Assembly (NCBI GenBank): GCA_030761205.1
Contig: JAULJL010000010.1
Coordinates: forward strand, 9,519,241-9,583,240
Reading direction: 5' to 3'
DNA: 64,000 nucleotides
Source of the DNA: Fremontodendron californicum
Lineage: Eukaryota; Streptophyta; Magnoliopsida; Malvales; Malvaceae
Shown: in pieces, positions 1-12,785 of the stretch
Position numbering within the stretch: position 1 is the stretch's first letter
Layout of the letters: every line of letters starts with the position of its first letter
Notes under the pieces: model-generated
The model's database searches: none
Told to the model about the DNA's origin: nothing
What the model saw: the letters and a program-made list of their open reading frames with translations, nothing else
Position numbers and translations under genes: made by a program

Positions 1-518
1 ATCCAAAACAAAATCAAATCCAAAATTGATTGAATTTTTTAAGATCCGATCCAAATTAATTCAAATCAAATCCAACCCGACCAACTCAATTACCATTAAC
101 AAATCCAAAAAGATGTCTAAATACTCGCAAGGACGGCAAGGGAGGGGTGTCAATCCCGAACTCGACCCGACTCACGCCTTCTTAACTCGAACCGTCCCAC
201 GTCAACATTGTATTATCAATTTCAATGTCCGATCCTTGGAGAAAAATGAAAACCTGCATCCGACTTACCTTGATCATCTCAAAATTTGTTTTTAGGATAG
301 TATTTAATGTAATTTTCCTTTAAATTTTTATTTTTAATATAAATTACATCTTAATTACTTTTAAATATATTAGTTATTAAATTAATCCATCTAATTAATT
401 TTAAATAATAAATTATTTAATATAATATACAGAGTTATAAATATAAAATTATATATAGTGTAATTATATCTCAAGACAAGACGGGTGAGGCATCTAAACC
501 CGACTCGACCTTAACATC
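1..518. other. Intergenic, AT-rich, no gene seen
   Basis: No credible gene was found. An 89-codon open frame at 26-295 has no recognisable domain and a composition typical of chance. Repeated CCGACC/CCGACTC words near 75-175 and 500-510 look like decayed repeat material. From about 300 the sequence is almost pure A/T. Confidence 0.5.
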
Positions 519-1748
519 ATGTTTGGTTCGCTGTAATGGAATAGAGAGGGAATAGAATAGAGGGGGAATGAAATAGAGCAGGACTGGAATAGAGTATGAA
601 TAGGTATTACATAGTTTGGTTAGTTGAATGGAATAAAAGAGAAATACTATTACTTTGTTTGATTGGTTAAAATGATGTTAAGGAATAAGAATAAATACAA
701 AAAGATTATTTTGTCCTTAACATAAATAATAATATTTTTATTTAATAAAAAACAAATTTAATTTATTGATCTCTTAAAATTATATTAAATATATTAAATT
801 ATAAAATATTTTAATTCTAATATTTCATAATATAGTAAAATATTTTAATAATATATAAAAATATTTTAATAATATATAATAATATATTAAAATATTTTAA
901 TAATAATATTTAATAATGTATTAAAATATTTTAATAATATTTAATAATATATTAAAAATGCTTTAGTAATAATATTTATTAGTATATTAAAATATTTTAA
1001 TATTAATATCTAATAAGATAGAAAAAATATTTTAATAAAAATATTTAATAATATATAAAATAATATTTATAATATTTTAATAATAATATTTAATAATATA
1101 TCAAATAATATTTAAAATATTTTAATAATAATATTTAATAAAATATAAAATATTTTAATAATAATATTTAATAATATTTTTAATATTAATTTTTAATATA
1201 TTTTAATAATAATATTTAATAATATATTAAAGTATTTTAATAATGATATTTAATAAATATATTTTAAATTATGAATATTTTAATAATATATAATAATATA
1301 TTTGAAAATGATAACATTTTAATAATATATTTTAAAATATAAATATTTAATAATTTTTAGTAATATATTTGAAAATAGTAATATTTTAATAGTATATTTG
1401 AAAATATAAATATTTTAATAGTATTAAATATTATAATGATATTAAATATTTTGTAATTTATTTAAAAATAATATTTTAATAATATTTCTCACTCTTAATA
1501 GCGAGATATATTTGAAATTTTCAAAAATATGCAAGGAAAAATATGATATAAAAATTATGATCATATTCCATGAAACGAGGAATAGAGAAGTAAGTGTAGG
1601 TCAAGAATGACTATTACAACATGATAAGTAATAAAGATGTAATAGCCTATTACAAATAATAGCCAAAACAATGAATCAAACCATTGAATTACTATTCATT
1701 GAAGAATAATAGGGGAATAGCATTCCTATTTCCCCCAACCAAACATAG
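519..1748. mobile_element. MITE-like element with TGTTTGGTT ends
   Basis: The left end reads ATGTTTGGTTCGCTG and the right end, reverse-complemented, reads TATGTTTGGTTGGGGG, giving an imperfect terminal inverted repeat of about 10 bp. Subterminal GGAATAG-rich words lie at both ends. The interior (about 720-1,500) is nearly pure A/T built from AATATTTTAATAAT words. No transposase is present. I could not see a convincing target-site duplication, so the superfamily is not assigned. Confidence 0.5.
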
Positions 1749-1832
1749 TGTTTTTTTTTTTATTATTGTCAAACCCATTCCAATCTCAATATTTTGTATA
1801 TATATATATAAAAAAGAAAAAACATTCTTATG

Positions 1833-2986
1833 GGCGTTTGGTGTTTTCTCAGGAATCACATTTCATGAAATGTGATTTATGAAAATGTGATTCTTAAAAA
1901 TGTGATGGTAATTTTTGAAATTACTCTCATAAAAAAAATGTAATTTTTATTAATTTAAAAATTTTTCAATAATATTTATTATTAACAAATATTTATACTA
2001 AATATTTAAAAATAATATTTTAATTGATAATTTGAGTTACTTTTAGGATTAAAAATATTTATTAATAATAAAATTTTAAAATTACTCTCATGTAGTTCAA
2101 AAATTAAAAGGCTAGATGCAAATTAAATATTATTTAAATATTTTAATGATATTTATTATTAACAAATATTTGTTCTAAATATTTAAAAATAATATTTTAA
2201 TTGATAATTTGAGTTATTTTTATGATAAAAAAATATTTTTTAATAATAAATTTTCGAAATTACTCTCATGTAGTTGAAAAATTAAAAGACTATATGCAAA
2301 TTAAATATTATTTAAATATTTTAATGATATTTATTAATTATTAACAAACATTTGTACTAAATATTTAAAAATAATATTTTAATTGATAATTTGAGTTATT
2401 TTTATGATAAAAATTTTTTGTTAATAATAAAATTTTCGAATTACTTTCATGTAGTTGAAAAGTTAAAAGGCTGTATGAAAATTAAATATTATTTAAATAT
2501 TTCAATAATATTTATTATTAACAAATATTTGTACTAAATATTTAAAAATAATATTTTAATTGATAATTTGAGTTACTTTTATGATAAAAAATATTTGTTA
2601 ATAATAAATTTTCGAAATTACTCTCAAGTAATTGAAAAATTAAAAAACTTGATGCAAATTAAATATTATTTAAAAATATTTATTATTAATAAATATTTGT
2701 ATTAAATATTTTAAAAATAATATTTCAATTGATAATTTTAAATCAAATAGAAGGAGGATAATTTTGTCTTAACATTTTTTTAACTTTTCAACTACATGAG
2801 AAAGTTACTTTCCTACCACTTTTCATAAGAATCACATTTCAATACTTGTGGGAAAATAACTCTTCAAAAAAAGTTACATTTCCAGAAAAGTAAGTAATTT
2901 TTAGGGTACTAAATATGGGAATCACATTCCTATCAATTATTTTTCATAAAAATGATCACTTTTTACCGTATCAAACTTCCTCTTTA
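1833..2986. mobile_element. Second MITE-like AT-rich element
   Basis: The left end has CGTTTGGTG followed by repeated AATCACATTT/AAATGTGATTT words. The right end has the same AATCACATTC words and closes in ATCAAAC. The inverted GTTTGGT/ATCAAAC ends and mirrored subterminal words suggest a non-autonomous DNA transposon. Most of the interior is a tandem repeat. It has no coding capacity. Boundaries are approximate. Confidence 0.4.
1955..2745. repeat. About 178-bp tandem repeat, four-plus copies
   Basis: The word TAATTGATAATTTGAG recurs near 2,031, 2,198, 2,381 and 2,558, with a diverged fifth at about 2,728, a spacing of roughly 175-180 bp. Each unit also carries TTAACAAATATTTG, an ATTACTCTCATGTAGTT word and GCAAATTAAATATTA. 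The units sit inside the MITE-like element at 1,833-2,986, so the array probably grew inside it. Confidence 0.75.
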
Positions 2987-3848
2987 AATTATTTTGTCTT
3001 TCTTAAACATAGACCATAGATGACATTGCCATTTGCCAGTGAGAGTGAGTCGACAAAGGTATACACTAAAGACCTGTCCTTAACTCCACACGATCATTAC
3101 TCTAAAACCAAAAAACAAATTAAAAAAATAAAACAAACAATTAAAAAAGGAAAAAATAATATTATCCATGAATCCATGATTACCCAAATTCAAATCTAGG
3201 GGTACCAAACCACACGCTTAGACTTAGTATAGCTGGAACCCTTTTCTTTCTTTTTGTACCAACTTTTTTTAAAATTATTATTTAAGTACGTGCTTAGTCC
3301 GTTTGTGATTGTATTTCATTTTAGAAAAAAGTTAATCCGTGTTTAATGACAAAAAAATATTAATTAGTGCTTAATAAATAATGATATTGATTAGGATGAT
3401 ATATATAAAAATAAAAATATAATTAATTTATTATTATTTTTTAAAATTCAATATTAAATGCAAAATATTTTTTTAAAATAGTAAAAAAATAATATTTAAT
3501 CAGTGTCTATAGACATCGATTAAGCGAACCCTTAATGATATTGCTTTAAATAATATTATATATAAAAATATAATTAATAAAATATCTTGTTAACGAGTGT
3601 TTTAAAAATATTATTTAAAATTATTAAATATAATAATATTTTCAATCAATACATTAAAAATTATGAATAAAATTATCAACTTTTGTATTTAATATAATGT
3701 TATAACTATAAATAATATATTAACTAACTTTAAAAGCACTTATTAGCAAAATCTTTAAAGAAAAATTAATATATTAAATGCAAAATCTTTTTTCAAAATA
3801 ATAAATAAATAATTCTTAATGAGTAGGCACCGATTAAGCGGATCCTTC

Positions 3849-4140
3849 ATTTTATTTAGATTAAAATAATAAAAAATCCTAAATTTTATCATTTTATCTA
3901 GGTAATTTTTTACTTTTATTACATCCAAATAAATTCTTAACTTTTAATTTATATTCAAATAAATCACTAATTTTTAATTTATAATTAAGTAAATCTTTAA
4001 CATAAATCAATTTTTTATTTAAAATAAAAATTTATTAAAGTATAAATCAAAAAATAAAAATTTATTTAGATATAATAAAAATGTAATTCTCATTTAAAAA
4101 AATGACATATAACTTTTTAATACTTTAACATTTTATTTAA
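3849..4140. repeat. Dispersed AT-rich repeat, copy 1
   Basis: This stretch matches 13,505-13,790 in word order. Both have TTTTATCATTTTATCTA, then ACTTTTAATTTATA, then AACATAAAT, a TTATTT(A/G)AAATAAAA word, a GTATAAATCAAAAAATAAA word and AGATATAATAAAAAT. Its two halves are partly complementary, so it can fold back. It is a short non-coding repeat family of unknown class. Confidence 0.6.
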
Positions 4141-4589
4141 TTATTATTATTTTAAAAAAGCACAATAATCCATGAAGATTCTCTCCTTTTTACCAGATGA
4201 ATGTTCTGATTCAATCATATCACAAAACTTTTTTTTATCTTTCTCTCTTTTTCAAAGTATTTAAAATTATATATAAAATAAAAAGAAATGTTGATCCTAA
4301 TTAAAATAATATAAAAAAAAATATGTAATTAATGAATTTTTTTAAAATTTAATAAAAATAATATATTAAATATAATTTTTTTAAATTAATAATTAAATAA
4401 TTTTTAACCTATAAACACCGATTAAATCAACCTTATAAATGCTTGATAAAATTACAATAATATCTTTATCATTCTTTTTCAACACTATTTCTTTCTTGCC
4501 ACTTGGTTGATTAGAGTTTGACAAGTGACGAGCTTTTCTTCGTTTAAAAATTATTTTCATTATTATTGAAAGAAAAATAATTTAATTTT

Positions 4590-4652
4590 ATAAAAAAAAA
4601 AAAAACAAAAACAAAATCAAAGTCAAAGTCAAAACCAAAACCAAAACCAAAA
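4590..4652. repeat. Hexanucleotide microsatellite (CAAARY-like)
   Basis: Imperfect six-base units drift through ACAAAA, TCAAAG and CCAAAA over about 60 bp. The unit is not the plant telomere repeat. It produces an open frame on the minus strand rich in Phe/Gly/Asp that is not a gene. Confidence 0.7.
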
Positions 4653-7164
4653 AAATATCTATATTCAACAAAATTCGGAGTAAATAAGTATGCTTCAAAG
4701 ATATTCTTATATTTTATTAGTGCAAGTTTTGTTATCATTTTTTACTTTTAATTTTTGGTCTGTAAAATTTTAAAGGGTATGTAGGAATTCTCCATGCGAA
4801 AATTTGTAACAACAATGAAACGATAAGAAAGAAAATTATTTTAGGTGCATTTAAAAAACATTATTCTAAAAATTAATTTTCATATATAGTGCTTTCGATC
4901 TTTAATTTGTCTGACTACGCAATAATCATATAATTTGTAAATAAATTGAACATTGAAAACAATTATAATCTGTAAATAAATATTTTTCGCTTTAATTATT
5001 GAATTATAATTTTTTTGAGCTATGAACTACAACTAGAGGTTCAATAAAATCTTTTTGAAAATGTATATTGATAAATATTAATTTTGATAACCCGTAAATT
5101 TTTACCCTCTAACATTTTATTCACTAATATTGATATTAGAATGTAAATTTAACCTTTTTTTGCCTATAAAAAGAACTCTTTTTTTACTAATTACATTTAA
5201 CGTACTTCTCTTTTACACTGAAAGAAAGTTAATTGGACATGTTAATTAAAACGAAGAGTCAATGATCATAGAATCTTGAGGTCTCAGGTTTAAGTCTAAT
5301 CATGCATGAGTTTGATTTAATTTATGTTGAATTTATTTAATTATTTACTGATTTATTAATATAATATAATATAATAATTTTTTATATGGATGTAATACTT
5401 GATTATATATATATATATATATTACTATAATTTTGTTAAAAAAATTAAAAAAAAAACATTTTAAAACCTGAAATGTTAAATAATTGTTGTGCATTAAGAT
5501 GGCATTTATAAATTATAAATTATATATTTTAATTAAAATAATGCATTAAGTATTGTTTTTCTAAAATAATAACTGAATCATTGTCCATAAATCTCGCCTT
5601 AATCAAACTCTATAAAAACAACCCTCGAACATAATTAGCATTTGAGAATTTGCCTTTTTTTTCAGATACTTTATTTAAACTTTGATTATCAATCATCATT
5701 AATATGAAATGGAAATGCTTATTTGACCTCGTTTAAAATGACAAAAACACAAATGAATTACTTTTAAATTTCTTTTTTATTTTTTTGGAAAATTCAATTG
5801 AACTGCAACGATGCAATCATTTGTGTTTATCAAACACAAAACCTACTTGCGAGTGACGCTCCAAATAACAGTATCCAATGTAAATTAATCTTAAATGATG
5901 AAATTTTTTAAAAATACAAATAGAATAATAGAATCTGAGATTTAATTCAATTGATTAATGCAGTTATTTGTAAAAAATGACTTTCAACAAATTTGAAATT
6001 TGAATCTTAACATCTACAATCTTTTTTTTATCTGCAGATTATAATTTTTTTTTTACACCAAAAAATAAATATAATAATAATATGTAAATAATACAAATTT
6101 CAAACAAAAATATTTTTTTTAGATTATCATATTTTGAAAGTACGTTACCATTTTCCTTCCTACATGAAGGTTTTAATTTAATTTATATTGAAATTATACT
6201 AATAAAAAATGGATCTGCTTAATTGGTGTTTATAGGCACCGATCAAGAATTATTTATTTACTATTTTGAAAAATATTTTTGCATTTAATATATTACTTTT
6301 AGTGAATAAGAAAAAGTAATACATTAATTATTTTTTTCTATATATATCATCTTAACTAGCGTCATTATGCATTGGTTAATATTTTCCATTAAAATAAAAA
6401 AAATGTTAATCAATGTCTAGTGACACTAATTAAGATGATATTCATAGGGAAAAAATATATATTTAATGCATTACTTTTTATTGAATTCAATAAAAAAATA
6501 ATATATTAAAAAATTTGCTTAATTGGTATCTATAAAAATCAATTAGAAATTATTTAATTATCACTTTAACAAAGTTTTTTGCGTTTAATATTGTATTAAT
6601 TATATATTTCTTTTTTTATATATCAAGAAAAAATATTGTATTAATTATATTTTTTTTATATATATATATATATCATTTTAATCAGTATTTAGAGACAGTG
6701 ATTACTGATTAGCATTCTCTTATATTAAATTTTTTTTAAAAAGATAAATAAATAATTTTTAATTAATATTTATAAAAACTCGATAATGGAATAAAAAATA
6801 ATAGTACCTCACAGTTTTTACTTCCTAATCATTAGTCGTTGAGTTAGCTAAGCATATACGTTACAACTTAAAACTTACAACTTAAAACGAGTGATGGTTA
6901 CTTTGGATAGAGGGAGAGAGACAGAAAGTTAGTGAAAAAAATAAGAAAGACAAAGTCTAACCAAATACCAATCGTATTAGTACAGCCGCACGCGCACAAA
7001 ATACACACACTTGGCTTTTACTCTTTTACTTATTAAAATTAAAAAAAAAAAAAAGAAAAGCCACGTCATCCTCACTCTCTGCATTTTAGTTTTATCCAAC
7101 CACCTCCGGCCGTCCCCCAAATCCCCACTCTCCCTTAGCTGTTCCTCACTGTAGTCCTGGCCCA

Positions 7165-7390
7165 CTCCATCAAATACAATTAAATAAATAAAAAAAAAAA
7201 ACCCTTTCTTTCTCTTTCTCTCTCTGTCTAAAGTCTTTCTCTCCATTTCCTCTCGGTTTCCTCTTCTCCATACAAAATCTCCTCTTCTTTCACAAATCAA
7301 AACTTTTCTTCTCTCCTTTTTCTTACAGAGTCTTTATCCTTCTTCTCTTCTTCTTCTTCTTCTAGAGAAGAAACGAAATTATAAAAAAAT
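7165..7390 (+). promoter_or_regulatory. Promoter-proximal region and 5' leader of MAPKKK3
   Basis: A weak TATA-like ATTAAATAAATAAA lies at about 7,180. It is followed by a long pyrimidine (CT/TTC) tract from about 7,200 to 7,370, ending just before the ATG at 7,391. Pyrimidine-rich leaders of this kind are common in dicot housekeeping and signalling genes. The transcription start cannot be fixed from sequence alone. Confidence 0.45.
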
Positions 7391-10300
7391 ATGCCTGCTT
7401 GGTGGGGTAAAAAGTCAAGTAAGAACAAAGAAGAGAGTCCTCAAAATCAAAGTCCACGTGGTACCTCCATCGGGTTAATCAAGTTTTCACCTAATAAAAC
7501 CGGTGCTGCTGCCGCCGTTGCGGCCGCCGCCGGTGCTTGTGGAAAAAAGAAAGCAGCAGCAGCAGCCGATGACAAGAACAAGAACAAGAACAAGAACAAC
7601 AACAACTACCCAAAGAGCTTCGATGATGGAGGAGGGTTTGTTTTAACCACCCGTAATTCACCACGTGCCAGCAAAGATTTTGGCGTTGTTGTTGGTGCTA
7701 GTGGGTCATCCGGGTTTTCGGGTTTCGATTCGGATTCTGGGGAAAAAAGAGGGATTCCTTTGCCTAGACCATCTGTCTCATCGATGCAAAGTGATCATGT
7801 TGTCGGTTTGGGATCTGGGACGCCTTCGGTTTCTAGTTTTAGCTCTTCTGGCTCTTCCGAAGATAATCAGATTGCAAATGATCCGGTTCAATTCCTTGCC
7901 TACAGGTTTTTCTTTTTCTCTCTTTACATATATTGGATTCTTAATTTTGAGAGATTTTAATTTATTATTATTTTTTTTTTTGAAATTCTGAATCAATAGG
8001 AGCAGTTACTGATTTTTTTTTTGATAGAAAGCAGTTGTTGATTAATGGTGAAGAGTTAAAAAATACTTTTTTCTCTCTCTCTTTTCTTGGGTGTCAGAGT
8101 TTGATTGCTTCTGTGTTTTTCATAATTTTATCAGAATATCCATTTGGGGTCTGCCATCTGCTAATTTTTTTCAGCTTTTGGAACTGAAATTCTCTCTCTC
8201 TCTCTTTTTTGTTGTCAGAGTTTTGTTTACTTTGGGTTTGGGTTTTTTCCCCTCGTTTCAGTTAGAATTAGAATACAGGATTTGGTTTTTCTCAATATTT
8301 GGGGCTCAAACCTCAGACCTCCTTAATTTTGTATTTTTTTACTGAATTTCAGGACTGTTAAATATATATTCCCCAAAAGGCCAAACTTTTTTTTTTGCAC
8401 TTTAACTCTAATTTCTGTAAATTAATCACTACTGTGTTTGCAAATTGATGGTAATTCTTGATTGGTTGTGTTGGATTTTTACATCTATAAGCAATATAAC
8501 ATATGTCTATAATGAGCCAAAAATTCAAAATTGTCATATGGTATATAGCTCTGCACACAGAGATTAAGCATTTCTAAAATTAACTGAAATACAGGTCATA
8601 TATTGATACGAGAGGCCAAAGTGAAAATAGAACGAACATGAGGTCGAGAAGCCCCGGTCCAATGTCGAGAGGGGCAACCAGCCCAACATCACCTCTTCAT
8701 CGATTGTCTGGAGTGAGTCTCGAGTCTCCTACAGGGAGAAAGGAAGATGGGAAGTCTTTGTGTCATAAGTTGCCTCTTCCACCAGGTTCTCCTACTAGTC
8801 CTTCTGCCTTGCCTAGCACAAGAACTTGTGGATTGAGTGAAAATACGCCTTGTACTCTACCGAAATGGCGTAGAGGGAAACTTTTAGGAAGGGGAACTTT
8901 TGGACATGTTTATCTTGGATTTAATAGGTAGGACTTGCTTTCTGTATAGTTTAATTATCATACACTGCAAGAGTCATAAATGCTTAAAGAGTTTATGTTT
9001 ATCAGTAACAAAAAATAGCTGTTGTCATGCATTCTTCTAATATGCAACATAAGAAAGATATTTATCAAGCATTATGACACTTCAGATTCCAAATAATTAG
9101 CTGAAGTTTGTTTATAGTTTTTCCCAATTCCCATTATGCTTCTCTAAATATTGTGAATCCATGTTTGTCAGTGAAAGTGGGCAGATGTGTGCAATAAAAG
9201 AAGTCAAGGTCGTTTCTGATGATCAGACATCAAAAGAATGCCTAAAGCAACTGAACCAGGTAATAGTTTTGTCTGGTTCTCTCTGAATACATCATTATAC
9301 GTAACCTCTGTTGGGTTTCACTTTCTGGTATCTTTTTACCAGTTGATATTGAAATCATTTACAAGTTGCCACCTTTGAGTGTTTGGTTTTCTAATCCTTT
9401 TTAATATAAACAGGAGATAAATTTGCTGAGTCAGCTATCTCATCCAAACATTGTTCGATACTATGGAAGTGAACTGGTATGGTTTTAAATACTGCTTTAG
9501 AGGACATTTCATGCAAATGATTCACTTGCATTATGAAATGAACAGAAAGGGGAATGGAGAATGATCATTGGAATCCTTCTCCCGGTACCAGTTAATTGGA
9601 CCTTGCTTCATAGTAAATCTATTTGCCATTTTTCCAGGGTGAAGAAACACTCTCTGTGTACTTGGATTATGTCTCTGGTGGTTCAATCTACAAATTGCTT
9701 CAAGAATATGGCGCCTTCAAGGAACCTGTTATTCAAAACTATACAAGACAAATTATTTCCGGGCTTGCTTACTTACATGGAAGAAACACAGTGCATAGGT
9801 ACTTGGATGTAGTTCTAGTTATGGATGCTTAGTTGTCTGTTGTTGGGAAGCTTCAACTGTATCTTATGTTTTAAAGCTGTGGGTTTTGCGTTGCAGAGAC
9901 ATAAAAGGGGCAAACATACTAGTGGATCCTACTGGTGAAATCAAGTTGGCAGACTTTGGCATGGCAAAACATGTATGTTACCTAATCTCGTCTTGGGGAT
10001 GATGGGCTTAATTCTAGAATTCTGAAGTTTCAATATCTCTCAAAAATAGTTGTGGCTAAGAATAATAATTAACTACTAAACGACATTGATAGGTTGCTGA
10101 TTTTGTTGTAAAGAAAATTAGAAAATTGTCCTTTTTTATAGAAAAATTTTGTCCATTAGACAATCCCTTAAACCCTACATTTTCTTCTTTCTTCTTTTCT
10201 GCCTTTTACAGAACTGTCTGTAGTCTTTAGGCAGAAAATCTAAGACTTTGATGTAAATTTAACAAATTAGAAACCTGTGAATTAAAACTGAAAATGGCCA

Positions 10301-12469
10301 GTAATCTCTTTTCCCTACTTTCTGTCTCTTTTTTTTTCCTCAGTCTGTAGGCAGAAAATTAAGACTGATGTAAATCTAACAAATCGGAAACCTTTGAATG
10401 AAAACTGAAACTGCCAGTGATCTTTTCTCCCTACTTTTTATATTTTTTTCCCTGTTAATGATCAAGACAGGCACTTATTTTCCTTCTTTCTGATCCAGAT
10501 AACAGCTTGTGGTACAATGCTTTCATTCAAGGGAAGTCCTTATTGGATGGCACCTGAGGTATCACTTTTCCTCTCTCTCAACTATATGATCACAGAATCA
10601 CTCCCTTTTTCTCACGTTAGGAACTTTTTAACTGCTGTTGTAGTGCTAATTAGTTTTCCCACTCCCCAGTTCTCCATGGTATGGCCAGTTATGTGTATAT
10701 TTTCTGATCTCAGGTTGTAATGAATACAAATGGCTACAACCTTGCAGTGGATATCTGGAGCTTGGGCTGTACTATACTTGAAATGGCAACATCAAAACCA
10801 CCATGGAATCAGTATGAAGGGGTGCGACATATTAATTCCAAACATCTCTCCGATAATGTCTTTTTCTGGCTAGCTAACTGTTTAGGAATTAGGAGTAATC
10901 CTTTTGTTATTTCTGGATTCAACAGGTGGCTGCAATATTTAAGATCGGAAACAGCAAAGATATTCCGGAGATTCCTGATCACCTTTCTAATGAAGCAAAA
11001 AATTTCATTAGGCTTTGCTTGCAACGAGAACCATCAGCGCGTCCTACAGCCTTGCAACTGCTAGATCACCCTTTCATTCGTGACCAAGCAACAACAAGAG
11101 TTGCTAACATGAGCATAACCAATGATGCATTTCCTTACACTTTTGATGGAAGCTGCACTCCGGTATATATTCTTAAGATGCTTGTTTCCCGTTCTTTTTT
11201 TCCTGATGACTTTTATTACTCTGATTGCATAGACTTTGTCTTCTATACATATAATTGTGACCTCACTAGCCCATCCTGAACTGATTGATTTAGAAAAGCT
11301 TATTGGAACAACTTAAGCTTCTTGGTTTTAATATAAAAGTCATCATGTCATGTTGTTTTGGAAATGGATACTGCACAAACAGAAACCTACTATATATCGT
11401 ACATGGCTTGATGCAGCTGAACTAGTAGTGCCTTCAAGATAACTTTATGTACTAGAATCTATAATTGGGTGAAAGTTAGAGATCCAATTATTACTCTTGA
11501 CCCATAGAAATCTGCTGGTATCATGTTTCTGGCTTGGGTACAGTGACAATCATTTGATCCAGAATTCCAGATTGGTGTGTTTAAATTAATGTTTCTTCAT
11601 GATGGGATGGTAAACACAGATTGGCAACTATAAATGCTGAACTGTAACAGTATATCTGGATATCATGACATCTACCATGGTTTTTTAAGTACCACTGCTG
11701 TAACATACGTAATTTGTTTAAATGCAATTTCTTTGCAAATTATAAGTTCTTCTAAGTTTATGATGTATGTCAACATTTTATTATATTCTTGAAAGAATTT
11801 GGACCATATTTTGTGATCACAGTGAGCCATCTTACCAGATTTGTTGTGAAATTGATATTACTTTGTTTACTTCCTTTTCAAACAGCAGCTATACCATTAT
11901 CTTGTTTAAACTACTTAAGTTTGTATATATTAATGAACACATGTACTTGAAGTTTGCTTATCAGTAACTAAAGCCGGATTTAAGCTAATCTCCGTTGTTG
12001 CTTTAACTTTCTGAGCAGCCCTTATTAGAACTGCAGTCGAATAGAAATAATATCCTCTCATTTGATGGAGATTATGGGACGAGGGGAATGGCTACAACTT
12101 CAAGAGCTTTGAGGAGCCCAAGGTTAATAACATATTGACTTTCATTTCTCCGCTCAAAATACATGCATGAAGTTCTAAAATAACTTGCCTAATCATGTAT
12201 TCATGCGCAGAGATAATGCAAGAACAATCACATCTTTGCCTGTATCTCCTTGTTCAAGCCCATTAAGATATGGTCCAGCACACAAGAGTTGTTTTCTTTC
12301 TCCTCCTCATCCAGCTTATCAGTTTGTAGGACAGAGTGGTTACAACTTAGGTGACTTCTCTGGGAATGCATTGAGACCAAATCCAAGATACACTAAGGAT
12401 CCTTGGCTTGAAACTTCACAACTAAAAGTCCAAACGCCGGGCACCTCGCCAAGAACGAGACCTATTTGA
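7391..12469 (+). CDS. MAPKKK3: Mitogen-activated protein kinase kinase kinase (MAPKKK3 type)
   Basis: This is a Ser/Thr kinase of the MEKK class that phosphorylates MAPKKs. In Arabidopsis, MAPKKK3 and MAPKKK5 link immune receptors to MKK4/5 and MPK3/6; that role is inferred here. The exons are 7391-7905, 8595-8927, 9172-9259, 9414-9476, 9638-9798, 9897-9972, 10499-10558, 10714-10821, 10926-11162, 12019-12122 and 12211-12469. All introns are GT-AG with matching phase, giving 667 residues (Arabidopsis MAPKKK3 is about 609 by memory). The start is the conserved MPAWWGKK. The N-terminal 260 residues are Ser/Pro-rich and disordered, with an Ala run and a Lys/Asn run at about 38-66. The kinase domain spans about 263-519. 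Its motifs are glycine loop GRGTFGHV (270-277), lysine K292, HRDIKGAN with catalytic D388, DFG 406-408 and GSPYWMAPE to E432. The tail carries the conserved TSLPVSPCSSPLR and SCFLSPPHP motifs. No break was seen. The family is certain; the exact orthologue is slightly less so. Confidence 0.96.
10211..10450 (+). repeat. Two-copy 120-bp direct repeat in MAPKKK3 intron 6
   Basis: GTAGGCAGAAAAT-like words followed by AAGACT, GATGTAAAT, AACAAAT, AACTGAAA and CCCTACTTT appear twice, with GGCAGAAAAT at 10,230 and 10,350. The copies have diverged by many substitutions, so the duplication is old. It lies within an intron and leaves the splice sites intact. Confidence 0.8.
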
Positions 12470-12785
12470 GATATTGTAAATAGCAATAGGATAAATATAA
12501 TTTTCCACTCCATACGAAATGCTAATGGAATCAGGTATGCTTCTTGGATGAAAGGATCCTCCCTATTTTGGCAAATTTGGCAGTCTCATTTTCCTAGCCA
12601 ACTAGAATGAAGTGGGAATATTTGGGGACAACGGGACTTTTGTTGCAGGGGAAAGATGAAGATGCTCGGATATTTTATCTTGTAACAATCTCTTGTTGAT
12701 TTTTGTATATGGAAGATGGTGACTTCATCTGTAACATTCAAGCTGTTGTATACTAGTTCATCACGTACGTAATATTATCACTAGT
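12470..12785 (+). other. Probable 3' UTR of MAPKKK3
   Basis: The region follows the TGA that ends the MAPKKK3 reading frame at 12,469. It is T-rich with TTTTATCTTGTAAC and TTGTATATG words near 12,680-12,715, which resemble plant far-upstream polyadenylation elements. The poly(A) site itself is not identifiable. Confidence 0.4.

Larger units (their letters stand above)
2987..6950. other. AT-rich intergenic DNA with dispersed palindromic motif
   Basis: There is no gene. A degenerate palindrome close to AATCGGTGTCTATAGACACC is seen about seven times: near 3,497, 3,815, 4,415, 6,221, 6,407, 6,517 and 6,680. It is usually followed by GATTAAG and then by ATTTAATA/ATGCAAAATATT words, so it marks the ends of a decayed short repeat family. 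TA runs lie at about 5,402-5,423 and 6,657-6,673. Confidence 0.5.

Noticed and set aside
26..295. 89-codon ORF at the window start
   Set aside because: No domain, AT-rich flanks, no splice or promoter context.
4590..4652. Possible interstitial telomere repeat
   Set aside because: Units are CAAAAY-like, not CCCTAAA.
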